Below are positions 10,441 through 21,794 of a stretch of DNA of 64,000 nucleotides, one piece after another. The notes under the pieces were generated by a model. The model did not search any database, was not told where the DNA came from, and saw only the letters and a list, made by a program, of their open reading frames with translations. This stretch comes from Symsagittifera roscoffensis (lineage: Eukaryota; Xenacoelomorpha; Acoela; Convolutidae): NCBI RefSeq assembly GCF_963678635.1, contig NC_087062.1, positions 80,169,200-80,233,199 on the forward strand, given 5' to 3'. Position numbers and translations under genes: made by a program. Each line of letters begins with the position of its first letter. The first letter of the stretch is position 1.

Positions 10441-13400
10441 TATATCGACAGAAGCATTGTTTTCTAAATCATCCTTTGCTACTTTTTATGTTTCAGGACC
10501 GCTGTTGTCGTAAATTTTTCTTAGTATATACTCCTTACTATATACTCCTTTTTTATTACCCACACGACATATTCCCGGTTATTAGTTTACATGGCCTTTA
10601 ATAAAAGCGAAAAGCGTTTCCACATTTTATACAGGAATTTGATCTTTCTATGTTCACAATTAAAACTGAACTACGTTTTTCACAGAACTAAAGTTTACGT
10701 ACAGTTTATTATGGGTACTTGCGCGTGCTATAATTAGCTTAGGATGATTTATTTTTTTTGCTAATTATTGTTTGATAGGGCTCCTCTGGGATATATTTTT
10801 TCGTTTTTCGGCTTAGCAATTTACATCGTTCTTAGATAATTTTTGCTGATTTCATCAATGCACTTTCTATAAATTCGAAAAAATGATTTTTTTTCTTGAG
10901 AGTGTCAATATTTTTATTCAAGGCTGTTTTTGGTAGTGACTGTTTTACATTTGGGGCATACAGGCATTTACAAGATGCAACCGACTTTTTTGTCCATTTG
11001 TTATCTTCTCATGTCTCTGAATTTACTCTTCTCTCCTGTGATACGTTTTTTTGTTCACTCACCTTTTTTGTGTTCACAAACTTATGTCGTTTTCTTGAAG
11101 AGCAGGCGGATATCTAAATATGTTCCACGTTTTGTAAGAATAGCTTACATATGGTGACATGAAATTTACCTGTGGTAAAGTAGCTTAAGAATTAATAGGA
11201 CAGATGGGGTCCAAATCTGCAAAACCTATTTATTAATCTGCTGCAAGTCACTTTGAAAAGCGGCATTTTCTACATCAGCACTTCTCGAATATAATGTAAC
11301 TTGTTAAAATTTCAGTTTTTAATCTGAAGAAAAAACTATTCACTTGAAAATCGCTGGTAAGCTTTGGTCTCAGTATACGATAACAAGATTGAACTCCACC
11401 AGGTTAAAATTGCGTAATGGATCCATTTTAAACAAAATTGAACAATTTTTCAGGACGCGATTTTTTTCAGACACACTTTGTTTTTTCAACTACCCAATTT
11501 GGAAGATTTTTTTGTACCATCGCTGATTCGAGCTCAAAACTTTCAAACGTAGTCTTTTTTAATAGTTTTATGGAGTTTTTACAAAAAAATCACTTCTGTG
11601 TGAATAGAACTGATCAAATTGGCTTACGCTTAAATTGTTAAAGTTCGGAAAACTGAACCAGGGCGGCAATTAAAAATTAAAAGAAAATTTCAGTGAACGA
11701 AGTCAAGACTATTTTGTAGGTCACTCGGAAAAAAAATTTCAAGAAATATTCATGCTCAAATTTGATCATTTTTCGGTTTGAGTATGTATTTTTAAATCAT
11801 TTCAATTAAGTTAAACGAAAAAATCAAGCTAGTCAAAATGTAGGTGATCTATTTTGTCTTAAAATACAAAAATCGAAAAAAGGCAATTGTTTACCCCTAG
11901 TTTATTGCCATTTTTGAACTTTCTGTTGACTGACTTTAACAGCTTGCAGCCAAAATAAAGTTATATTTCTGTTTTAAATGTGCCAGCAGCGTCTAATGGC
12001 AAAACTAAACCTGATGCAAATGATTTTGTATAAACTTACATAACGATAGTATCTCGATTTCTAGACATTTTTGTATTTTGTAAGATTTTTCAATACTTTT
12101 GAAAAATAGCAATAAGCAAACTGAAACTTTTATTGGTTCACCTTCACTGATTTTAGCTGAACAAAAATAGAAATGATTAGTTTAAGAAGCTAAAACTAAA
12201 CGGCCATTTCTAGAAGGTTTAAATTTAGCTTTAAATTGTTTGATGTCAAGTTTTAGGCATCTTTTTTTGAACTATCTCTCTGATTTTGTTGTGAGCAATG
12301 GTCTTAGAGAAAAAGTTTGTGGTGGTTGGGAGATGACTTTATGGCCAGGTTACGCGAGTACAAAAATCGCAGACAAAAAGCTGAGCATAATAGAAAATGA
12401 GGTTAAGGACTTTTAAAAAATCACGAGCGGCACTCCTGCAAATAAATTCATATCTTTGCAATTGCACAATTACATACTTCGATGTTAGGAGAGAAAAATG
12501 CGGTAGCCATCTAACGTTTTAAACTTTTTGGATATTTCAAAATGAAAACAAGTGACAGAAGAATTTTGCCTAGTGTTATAAACATAATTTAGCATCAGAC
12601 AAAAAGTCTGGTATATGGAAAAGCAGGCTATTTCAACATAGTAAAATAACGGTAAAATAACGGTTTACTCAAATCAGACTCTGGACAAAAAAGAAGTAAG
12701 AAAAAAGTAGTTGTTAAGCAAAAGGTTCTCAAGATAGTAACCAACAGCGTGTGGTTCGGTTGCGATGAAGTTGGCAGTTTGTAGCAAAAAAATATGCCAA
12801 AGTAAATTGTGTTTATGATCTGAAAAAACTTACACATAACGCAAAACGAAAAATCTCTACAAGTTGCGAGAGAGATCTCAACTACTCAAAAAATTTCTCC
12901 ACCCATAGGAGATATAAGGCTGGTCGAATTAAGCCATGAAAGCGTCTGCCTCATCACACGAATGAGGAACCGATATTTGAGTTATTCATGATGAGCTGTA
13001 CTAACTTCTTGTAAAATATTCTGATTTTCTGAGTGAATAGTTTCCAAGATTTTGATTTGCGGTTTACTTTGCTTACGATGGTAATTTGTGAATCAGAGCA
13101 AAATTGAAAAGTTGATTAAATTTTTCAGAAATAAATTGTATAGTTTTTCTCGTGTTCTCGCAGCAAAAATTTTTGTTTTGTGAAATTCTTAAGTGTTTTT
13201 CGAAAATACCAAAAACATATATGATTAATAAAAATTAGGTAACTACAGGTTATTGCTATCAGTGCCCGCTAACTCTTTTTTGGGCCCTGCTTGTAATTAA
13301 CCAAGCAGTTTATATATGTTTGATATTTTTTCACAAGCAATTTTAACGTTTAAAGTAAATTAATAGTTACTCCCCGCATTTAAGAAAAGTGAAAACAAAT
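10441..13400. other. Gene-poor AT-rich DNA
   Basis: There is no supported gene or clear element. The part from 10590 to 11060 has weak block similarity to 7660-8170. Reading frames here are short, low in complexity and lack gene-like composition. Confidence 0.4.
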
Positions 13401-13479
13401 CGATTTTAATGGATTTTCATGGTCTATAATGTTGTAAATATAGCCGATTCCCATGTTACGTGCAGACAACAAAATTGGA

Positions 13480-15150
13480 CTAAAAATGGATTTAAATCCA
13501 TTTTTTTCTCGCCAAAACAAAATGCATTATAAATCATTTTGAATCCATTATAATGTATTTTATAATAAGTAGGAAATCACAATAAAATGGATTTTTTTTT
13601 ACCACTCTATTTTTGTTTCGCGCGTCGTGCAAAATTTTATAAGAATTTCAGCATTTGTCAAGTGAGTGATGCGGAAACTTTGCAAAGCCTTCAATGCCCT
13701 TAACGTTTGCCACTTTGCTCCCCTCCCCCCACCTGAACACCCCCCACCACCTGAACCCACCGCCCCCCCCACCTGAACACACATACCCCCCATCTGAACC
13801 CACATACCCCCCACCTGAACCCATCCTCCACCTGAACCCACCCCCCACCTAAACCCACTCCCACCTAAACCCACCCCCACCTAAACCAACCCCCCCCCCC
13901 ACACCTGAAACCACCCCCACTTGAACCCCCCCCCCACCTGAACACGTTACGTTGGGAGGGGGGAGGGGGTTTCTTGTAAATGGGCAAACGCTAAGGGGAT
14001 AATGTTGAGTAATATAAAAAAGTAACGAAAATATCAAAGGTAGGTAGAAAAAAACTCAATTGAACAACAAGTAACCAACGTAACCAACTTTAATTTATAA
14101 CGTAGAAAAGACTCCATGTTCGTTGAAACTCGCATCTCAGTAAGGTGGAAAAAAATCGATTATATTTTATTTTCTCTGTCAGTATCCACAAAACGGAAAA
14201 AAAATCGATTATAATGGATGAAAAAAATTTTTGTCATCTCGAAAATTAGTAATAATATAATCCATTTATAATTGATTATAATCGATTTGTTTTGAATTGA
14301 TTATAATTCATTTGGAATCCATTGTAATGAATTTTATAATAAGTAGGAAATCAGCTTAAAATGGATTTCTTCACTTTATTTTTGTTTTGCACGCCGTGCA
14401 AAATTGTGCAAGAACTTCTGCATATATCAAGTGACTTATGGAAAAACTTTGCAAAGCGAGTGTACGGCCTAATCTATTTCTAAACCTAAACTCAAATTGC
14501 AAAAAGATTCCGCTAGGTTCTCCCCCTAACGTTTGCCCCTTTGCTCCCCTCCCTCCCACTGAACACTCCGCCAACACCTGAACAACCCCCCCCCCCCCCC
14601 CCACCTGAACCCACCCCACTCCCACTTGTATTCTCCACTCCCAAACTGTGAACCAAACGTTACGTTGGGGAGGGGGTTTTGTTGTAAATGAGCAAACGCT
14701 AAGGGGGTAATGGAAAGCGGATTAGTCCGCTTCCAACTTTACCCCCACCACCCAAAGTTTCTAATTATTTAACGAAATTGCTGAAAGGAACAAAATTCAG
14801 CTTTTGAGTAACATAAAAAACTAACAAAAATATCAAAGTTAGGCAGAAAACAATTCAATTGAACAACAAGTAACCAACGTAACCAACTTTAGTTTAAAAC
14901 CTAGAAAAGACTTCATGTGCGTTGAAACTCGCTTCTCAGTAAAGTGGAAAAAAAACAATTATAATTTAGTTTCATTGTCAGTGTCCACAAAAGTGAAAAT
15001 AAATTGAATATAATGGATGAAAAAAGGATTTTGTTGCCTCGAAAAACAGTATTATTTTAATCCATTTTTAATTGATTATAATCTATTTGTTTTAATTTTT
15101 GCGGACACTGACAAGGAAACTCAATATTAATCGATTTTTCTTCATGGAAC
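13480..15150. repeat. Tandem repeat of about 0.8 kb, two units plus partial third
   Basis: Blocks recur at a period of about 780-800 bp. The GTGCAAAATT block appears at 13628 and 14397. AACAACAAGTAACCAACGTA appears at 14062 and 14863. TTAACGTTTGCC/CTAACGTTTGCC precede the C-rich tracts. ATCGATTATAAT and AATGGATT motifs recur in all units. The units differ by substitutions and indels. Confidence 0.65.
13722..13945. repeat. C-rich minisatellite (CCCCACCTGAACCCA-like unit)
   Basis: About a dozen imperfect copies of a 15-18 bp unit CCCCCCACCTGAACCCA run through this stretch. It sits inside the first unit of the 0.8 kb tandem repeat. A shorter homologous tract lies at 14540-14640 in the second unit. 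Gly-rich reading frames on the minus strand are products of the repeat and not genes. Confidence 0.8.
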
Positions 15151-16366
15151 TCCAATGCTCATCATCATCAGTGTATTTTTAATTAAAAAAGGAAGCAACA
15201 AAAATTGTTATAACACTACATGGTTTTTTGATGATTAAAAAAGTAGTTTAAAAATTGAGCATAAAATCATTCAAACTAATAAAAAGCACCAGGTTGAGAA
15301 AACTAGCAGAATATTTTAGCTGAAACGGCTACTCAAGTTTAGTTAACTTGAAATATAGGACGTTTTTCAAAAACTTTTTTAAAGTGCAAATTTCTTACAA
15401 AATTTTTCTAAAATCAGAAAAAGTTGATGAATTATAGATTGTATGGGCATAAAACTATGTAATCAAGCAATCAAACTTTACTACAGAACATTAGATTGCT
15501 CTCTAAAATTCTTCACGGGTTTGTAGTTTTGCGTGACCCAATCAATCGAAAGCCAAAGCGATTTGAAAAGAATACATGTGAATAAAAATATTCTAATTTG
15601 GCCACATCATTTGAATTGGTAACAACTTTTAATTTTCAGGAAAAATATGGATGCAGTGTAGGTTTATCTGCCAAAGAAAGTATCATTTTTAAGCGCTCAA
15701 AAATTCATTTGATAACAATTTAAAAGTGTGACCATTAAAAATGTGACACAACATTGTATGAAAACCAAACTGTTGTTTGTTTACATACTAACCAGCGCCG
15801 TCAACTCCTAAATTTAAGAAAAGCTTGATAAAGGTTAGATAATTTATTCATTGTCCACCAGTGAAAACATTTATTATCTGATTATTTAATGTTGAGACCA
15901 GGAACAAAAACAAGAGCTAAATTGTTCTCATGATGTAACATTAGGCTTTAATAAGTATCGATCTCTACTTCTGTAAATAAGTAACTGCAAACAGTAATGA
16001 ACGATAAACAGTAATACACAGTAACAGTTTGTCGTTAATTTATACAGGTTCAGAAAACTACACTCAAATTTTTGGTGCTAAATTATTGTACAAATTGCTA
16101 CCGAAAAAAAACTGTTGCAAGTCTAAGTGCCAGTCTTAAACATAGAAAAAATTGAGACAAATCTTTTTAAATTAGATTGTAACATTCTTTGAGATTGCAT
16201 AAAGTTTTAATAACAATTTGGTTTGTTTTTTCTTGAAAAAATTTTTGAATTAAAAAATATGATTTGTAGAATCAGAATAAAATTTTGATTAAGGTACAAG
16301 GGAGTTGTGCAAGAAAGGTCTATTACGATCAATTTTTGTACAAAAAAAGCTAAAAAATCTCGTTTT
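15151..16366. other. AT-rich DNA without recognisable features
   Basis: I see no gene, clear repeat or RNA gene in this 1.2 kb. Confidence 0.4.
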
Positions 16367-16713
16367 ATCCAAAAATAAAACGATGAAGTTTATAAACACA
16401 ACAGGGAGGACGGCACAATTTACAAATTTAATCGCTTCTGTTATTTGAAAAAAATTAACGGCAAGAGTATTGATGAGCATTTTTTATTTTCGGCACAAAA
16501 AAGCTTGCAACATGAAACTTTTCCGACCAAACGAAAATTTATCCAAAAATAAAACGATGAAGTTTATAAACACAACAGGGAGGACGGCACAATTTACAAA
16601 TTTAATCGCTTCTGTTATTTGAAAAAAATTAACGGCAAGAGTATTGATGAGCATTTTTTTATTTTCGGCACAAAAAAGCTTGCAACATGAAACTTTTCCG
16701 ACCAAACGAAATT
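16367..16713. repeat. Near-perfect tandem duplication, 174-bp unit x 2
   Basis: Units 16367-16540 and 16541-16713 are almost identical. The visible differences are one extra T in a T run and the last few bases. This implies a recent duplication or gene conversion. Minus-strand reading frames repeat the same peptide because of the duplication and are not considered genes. Confidence 0.85.
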
Positions 16714-16790
16714 TTTTTTCTACAAACGATGAATGTTTAGAAAAAAGGAAACTTAGAAAAAAGAGAACTTATCTCAAAGCTCATAGCTAA

Positions 16791-16831
16791 AATACAGCCT
16801 AGGCTGTATTAAGTTGACCATTTTGGTCAAC
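16791..16831. repeat. Two adjacent short perfect palindromes
   Basis: AATACAGCCTAGGCTGTATT (16791-16810) is a perfect 20-bp palindrome. Directly after it, GTTGACCA-TTT-TGGTCAAC (16813-16831) is a perfect 8-bp stem with a 3-base loop. Confidence 0.8.
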
Positions 16832-18020
16832 AAAACCATAATTGTTACCACGTGAAACTTTGGCAGCATTTTTCCAAAAATATTTCAATTGCCAGTTTTT
16901 TTTCCGGAAAGACTGAAAGATGCAACAAGAAATTTCAAAATCATAAACTGTAACAAAAATTATTCGAGCTAATTATAGACTTATCTCAAAAAAAAATTGA
17001 GAATCTCATTTCCAGTAGGTTGAATAATTAGTTTGAACGACGCTAAGCGCTTAGCTAAAATTATTTAGGACCTAGATCAAAACGTGGCTCTACAGATTTT
17101 ATTGCGTCATTGATACATTAAATCGCGTTTTTCTTACAATCAAACAATTTTAACCCAGGGCAAGGCATGGTTTGATTGAAAAAGCGTTTGAGCTTGTCTA
17201 ACCATGGTAATCAGCTGAATAAATATGAATCATATGGACTCGGCTTGTCTTTTTTTAATTTATCAGTTTGTTTTTGTCAAACAGAAAAAAAAGTAACGTA
17301 TAGACTCAAGCTGAAGGCCGAAATTTAAAAAAAACCAAGTTTGGTGTCTTGAAAGGATCGTTATTTTGTGAACTTCGAATTTTTTTATTAACGATATTAG
17401 AAAAAAAAAGTCTCAAAAAAGTTTCTCTGCGGATGGTTCGTTTGTCGAATAATTTTGTTTTCCAAATTTAAAAAAGCTTTCAGCCAAGTTTTTTTTAGAT
17501 GAATGTACTTATTGGTCATCAAGTAATAATAAATCCAAACTCTGAAACAATTTAATTGCTGCTTGGTATAATTCCAGTTTTTCAACCTTCTACCGAAACA
17601 ACAGTCCTTGGCAAAAAAGTGCAAAAATAAAAAATATTTTGGAAAAATTATTGGTGAAAAATTTTATTGTTTAGATCACATTACGGTTTTTTTTAAAAAA
17701 TCAGCCAGTACTGTGCTTTTTTGTAGACTGAGAAATAATTTGACCAGTAACAGTCTCTTTTGGCGTATAAAAAACTTGCTTATCCAATTCAACAAAATGG
17801 TGTCCTCGTTTACGCATCAATTTATAAAACAGAAGTGGAACACAGAAAGAGCCCCTATTTCAATGTCTTTTGACAATATTCTTCACTACTTTTCAACCAT
17901 CAAAATTCTAATTTTACTAAACGGTAAAAGTTCCCGATTTCTGTTTTTGATTGGCGTTCTGAGATGCTTTAAAACAGACATTAGATTAGTCTTCTGGCGC
18001 TCTCTCAATTATGTTTCTGT
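16832..18020. other. AT-rich DNA, no supported gene
   Basis: A 172-codon open frame begins with TTG at 17608 and runs into the family F repeat at 18021. Its composition reflects AT-rich DNA and I recognise no domain, so I do not call it a gene. Confidence 0.4.
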
Positions 18021-18348
18021 TCCGACTTTCCAAGAAAACGGAATATTTATGCTCGTTCTGATTATTCAGTCAATTTTCGCCGATCAAAATAATAGTTTTG
18101 AACAAGCAAAATTTAAACCTCATTGAAGATTTTAACTTTTTGAGTTCAAATTTAAAAAGATATTTTACCTCCGATCTTTTTCCGTAAAGTTCTGGGGTTT
18201 AAAAATTGCCATATTGGCCACGTTCTGGACTAAATTATGCGCACTTATAAGAGTTTATTCATAATGCCGAGAGCGTAATTCGAACTATTATTGCGTGGCG
18301 AGTTATCCCGCACAAAAAAATCGTTCCAAAATGAATTGAGGCTAGCTA
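18021..18348 (+). repeat. Dispersed repeat family F, copy 2, left part (split by the LTR element)
   Basis: It begins GTTCCGACTTTCC, carries the AGATATTTTACCTCCGATC block (AGATATTTCACCTGTGATC in copy 1) and GGGGTTTAAAAATTGCCAT. It is cut at 18348 by the LTR retrotransposon. Sequence resuming at 24108 holds the family's GACAGTCGGAACATTCAG block and GCTTTGCCCTGATA. Confidence 0.55.
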
Positions 18349-18547
18349 TGATATAGGGACTAATTTGAGTTTATGTAAAGTTTATGTAAGTTTTGGTCTT
18401 CTGTCTTGGGACCTGCTGCTGTGAGCTTGTCATAGCTATCGTCCGGCATAAGCTAAAACAACAAAATGCAGTAAGATTAGGGTTTCATACCATTCAGTTG
18501 TCTCATCAATTTAAACTTTCATTACCGAACGTTTTGGATCTTCAACA
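18349..18547 (+). repeat. 5' LTR
   Basis: TGATATAGGG...TTCAACA is matched by the 3' LTR with about 20 scattered differences. It contains the shared blocks GGGACCTGCTGCTGTGA and CATTACCGAACGTTTTGG. Confidence 0.9.
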
Positions 18548-19150
18548 TGGCGCAGTCAGCTGAAAGAAAAGGAAGAGAGAAAAATCCGCTGAACATACTA
18601 TCCTTCTGGGACGCGCGCACGCAGGAGCCGCCAACCTATTGGGAGGAGTGGATTATAAAGTTCCACTGGGGAATGATTGCAAAATATGATATCAACCCTG
18701 ATGATTTTTATTTTGCTAACACTCTAGATGAGGCGGCGATAGCAGCGTTACCGGGGGAAGTCAATGGAAAAAATCGAATAGATGCGGAGAAAAAGTTAAA
18801 ATCGAATCTGTATCTCTGTTTTAGGGATGAAGCACAAAGGATATTTGAAGCTCGAAAACCGGCGGTTAGTATCAAAACGGAGAGGTACCCACGAGTGCCA
18901 GAAGAAATGCAGCACGTATTCAAATGAGAGCGAAACGTAACACACGAGCGAGGAATATTTTACGGGAGAAAGCAAAGGGAGATCGAAACTTTTGAGAAAT
19001 TTCATGCGGAATTAAGCGCTCTAGCCGGAAGTAGTGATTTTGCCAACGCGGCCGAAAACATTCGGGCTACTCTTATTATGAATATGCGCGAATCCGACAG
19101 TCAAAGAGAACTCTCCCAGTCTATGAGAGAGGTGAACGCGCATACAATTC
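18547..19150 (+). pseudogene. gag (capsid) remnant
   Basis: The first frame (18547-18927) starts at the ATG overlapping the PBS and encodes 126 residues. It includes PPTYWEEWIIKFHWGMIAKY, which looks like the start of a retrotransposon Gag. After a stop, a different frame continues at about 18943-19145 with YGRKQREIETFEKFHAELS, the typical Gag 'RxQxxGExxxxFxxxL' stretch, and a MRESDSQREL block. A frameshift near 18920 splits the gene. Confidence 0.75.
18548..18560 (+). promoter_or_regulatory. Primer-binding site, probably for tRNA-Ser
   Basis: TGGCGCAGTCAGC directly follows the LTR. The first ten bases complement a tRNA ending GACTGCGCCA, as in many animal tRNA-Ser with a GCAGTC acceptor stem. 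The gag ATG at 18547 overlaps the LTR end and the PBS. Confidence 0.65.
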
Positions 19151-19280
19151 CTATACTGGAAAACCGGCCTAGTACGCGCCTCAGATAACCATAAAACAGG
19201 AGCCGGTTAGTAATATCCGAAGAAGTTAAGGGTATTTTAGAAATCGAGCACTCGGAGGATATACCCCAGGGGCAAGCAGT

Positions 19281-19400
19281 TGGTGTTACAAATGTGACGC
19301 ACCGAATTTTACGTTGGACCATATCGCAAATTGTCCATTCGAAAAGAGTAACGTGTAATGCGTGTCAAAAACTAGGGCACTTTAAACGCACATGCAGGGG
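19281..19400 (+). pseudogene. Gag nucleocapsid zinc-knuckle remnant
   Basis: WCYKCDAP followed by DHIANC looks like a first CCHC box. CNACQKLGHFKRTC (19355-19396, another frame) is a good CX2CX4HX4C zinc knuckle. A frameshift separates the two. Confidence 0.75.
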
Positions 19401-19610
19401 TATCAGACGAGGAACTAACCAGTAGAGAGGACGAGGACAAGTCGGACTAGTGAGGGACAGGAAGGAGCACCACCAAAGCACACAGAGTGTAGACAACGCA
19501 TCGGAAGATCAAGTGGCCTGTGTGAATCAGCAAGGATGCGGGGAGAGTGTATCAGTGTAGTCGGGATCCAATGATTATATGGCAATGTCAATAATAAAAA
19601 AAAGAACGCC

Positions 19611-20048
19611 ATGGAATTGAAGATTTCAGGGGCTAAAGTCCAAGTTGAAGTGTCAGGAAAGAAAATGTGGCTTTGGGTGGATAGCGGATCTCCTGTGACG
19701 ATTTTCAGCATGACGGAGCTGAAAGCAACATTAGGTAAAACTAATTTTCATTTACAATCACCTCAAGAAGAACTTTTGGACTACAATAACAACAGAATAG
19801 ACATACTGAGGAACGTAGCAGAGACGATCGCGTTAAATGGCTAGGCTGCTCCGGCGCAAGTGTCAGTTATAGCAGGAAACCATCAACCAATCCTTGGGCA
19901 CGACCTGATCTGTACCCTAGGACTGGTACTGGAGCAACGAGGAAAAGTAATGGAAATCGCGGGGAAGGAAGCAGCCAGGACGCAGAGGCATAGGATGATT
20001 TGCGAACGTACTTCTGTAAGTTGTATCCAAACTTATTTACCAGAATAG
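19611..20048 (+). pseudogene. Retroviral-type aspartic protease remnant
   Basis: The frame from 19611 contains WLWVDSGSPVTIFS. DSGS takes the place of the catalytic DTG/DSG triad and is followed by the usual hydrophobic strand. A stop at 19842-19844 interrupts the domain. The next frame holds ILGHDLICTLGL, which matches the ILGxDLL-type second strand. Confidence 0.8.
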
Positions 20049-20084
20049 TGAAAATCCGAAACGCTAAAGTAAGAGCCAAATTCT

Positions 20085-20935
20085 TTGAAAAAATTAAAAC
20101 CGGTACAGCAAAAAGGAGGTCGGGTGCCAATCAATCTACAGAATAAAGAACACAAGGAGATAGATCGGTTGATAAAAAAAGGACACATTATAAATATACA
20201 AGAATGTTCGGATAGGCATTTTGTATCCCCTAAAATAACCACAGTAAAAGTAGATGGAAGCACAAAATTGGCATTAGAATCAAGAGAACTTAACAAGCAG
20301 GTACACAAAAATAAATACCAATTGCCAAATATCGACGAATTAGTTGACGGGATAAGTCAAATAATTACAGAACAAAAAGCGAGGATGTAAATTTCACAAT
20401 ATTGGATTTCACGTATGCGTATGGAAAAGTTTCGCGCGATCAAAAAACTAGCGAACAGTGCAGTTTTTCAATAGTCGGCGGATAATCGAAGGAAGCAAAT
20501 GGTTTTAAAAACGGATTTTACGGGCTCACATCAATGCCGGCGGAGTTTCAAAAAGTTATCGATAATTTACTTAAAGAATTTCCCTAGGCAAACGCATTCA
20601 TAGAAGACATCCTAATTGCGTCAAAGGGAACTAGAATAGAACACATTGCATTAGTGGAGAAAATTTTAAAGAAGTTGGACGTATCAAACGCATCCCTAAA
20701 AATGCAAAAATGCGAGTTTGCAAAAACAGAATGTGAATGGTTAGGTTTCCAAATCGTGAAAAACGGCATTGCACCGTTGGTTCGAAAAACTCAAGCAGTA
20801 GAAGATTTAAAAACTCACAAATCCAGGATACAACTCAAATTTTTAAAGGGTTCTATGCACAGCTTGCATAATTTTCTACCAAAATTTGCCGAAGTCAGTG
20901 CACCGTTGTGATCCTTACTTAGTCAAAACAACGAT
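20085..20935 (+). pseudogene. Reverse transcriptase remnant
   Basis: Frame 20085-20390 contains the RT N-terminal blocks GRVPINLQNKEHKEIDRLIK and LESRELNKQV. Frame-shifted continuations give FTILDFTYAYGKV (LDL-x-x-AY-like) and FYGLTSMPAEFQKVIDNLL. The YxDD active site reads FIED at about 20596, and the preceding codon series has a TAG at 20584-20586. Frame 20654-20911 holds the thumb and connection (KCEFAKTECEWLGFQI). The altered active site and stops mean it is inactive. Confidence 0.85.
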
Positions 20936-21460
20936 TTTGCTAGGACGCCGGGTTGCGAGAACGCTTTTCAACAACTGAAATCGTTAGTTAAGAACATAGT
21001 AGAACTTTAACATTATGATATTCACCGGGAGACAAGAGTAGCAAGTGATGCTAGCCACGACAGCCTGGGAGCCATTTTAGAACAGTACGGTTCCAACGGT
21101 TGGCACCCCGTTTCATTTGCTTCACGTTATCTTAATCCGGCCAAAAAAAAAGTCGAAAAACGAATTGGACTTACTCGCGGTAGTGTGGGTGACGGAACAT
21201 TTCCGAAACTATATCAAAGGACGTTATTTCACGGTTATATTGGATCACAAGGCGTTACTTACACTACTAAATTCATCACCAAAGGGAAAAAAACGTTCTT
21301 CAGTAGGCTAACTGGATGGTACGATCGATTATTACCGTATGATTACCGTAAGTTGAACAAAGACAAGGGTCAAAAAGCTGGTTGGCAGACTATTTGTCTC
21401 GTTTTCCGTCTGCAGCGGCAGCCGAAACAAGTTATTACAATGAAAGTTTTACGGTAGCGA
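20936..21460 (+). pseudogene. RNase H remnant
   Basis: ASDASHDSLGAILEQ (about 21040-21085) matches the retrotransposon RNase H 'DAS-x-x-G-x-G-A-V-L-x-Q' start. It is followed by WHPVSFASRYLNPA and, in a shifted frame, FTVILDHKALLTLL with the DHxxL motif. The domain is broken by a stop and by frameshifts near 21150. Confidence 0.8.
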
Positions 21461-21794
21461 AAATACAAATGATAAACGATGCATCAAAACCTAGAGACCA
21501 GTTAAATCCTAGGGGCCAAAAAAAAACAAACAAACTCAAAAAAATCCGACGGTAGAGGGCGGAAGATCATGTTTTTATTCAAAGAAGAGTGTCGTATCCA
21601 AGGAAATATGCAAATTACGAAGCAAGCAAATCAAACGTTGTTCTCAATTCGCTAAATCCAGTCACGCATTGAAAGAAAATTAGAAAACAAACAAAAGTAT
21701 GTCATCTGCTAACTCTCCATAGAAAATCGACCCGAAACCACCTTCTGCAATTGTAAATACTTCGACCCAATCCGGAAATGTTGATCTAAATGTA

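Noticed and set aside
13599-14625. Gly-rich minus-strand proteins
   Set aside because: They are translations of the C-rich minisatellite in several frames.
16289-16705. Two minus-strand frames sharing one peptide
   Set aside because: The shared peptide only reflects the 174-bp tandem duplication. There is no domain or start context.
17608-18126. 172-codon open frame on the + strand
   Set aside because: It starts with TTG, has AT-driven composition and no domain, and runs into a family F repeat. A frame of this length is expected by chance somewhere in 64 kb of such DNA.
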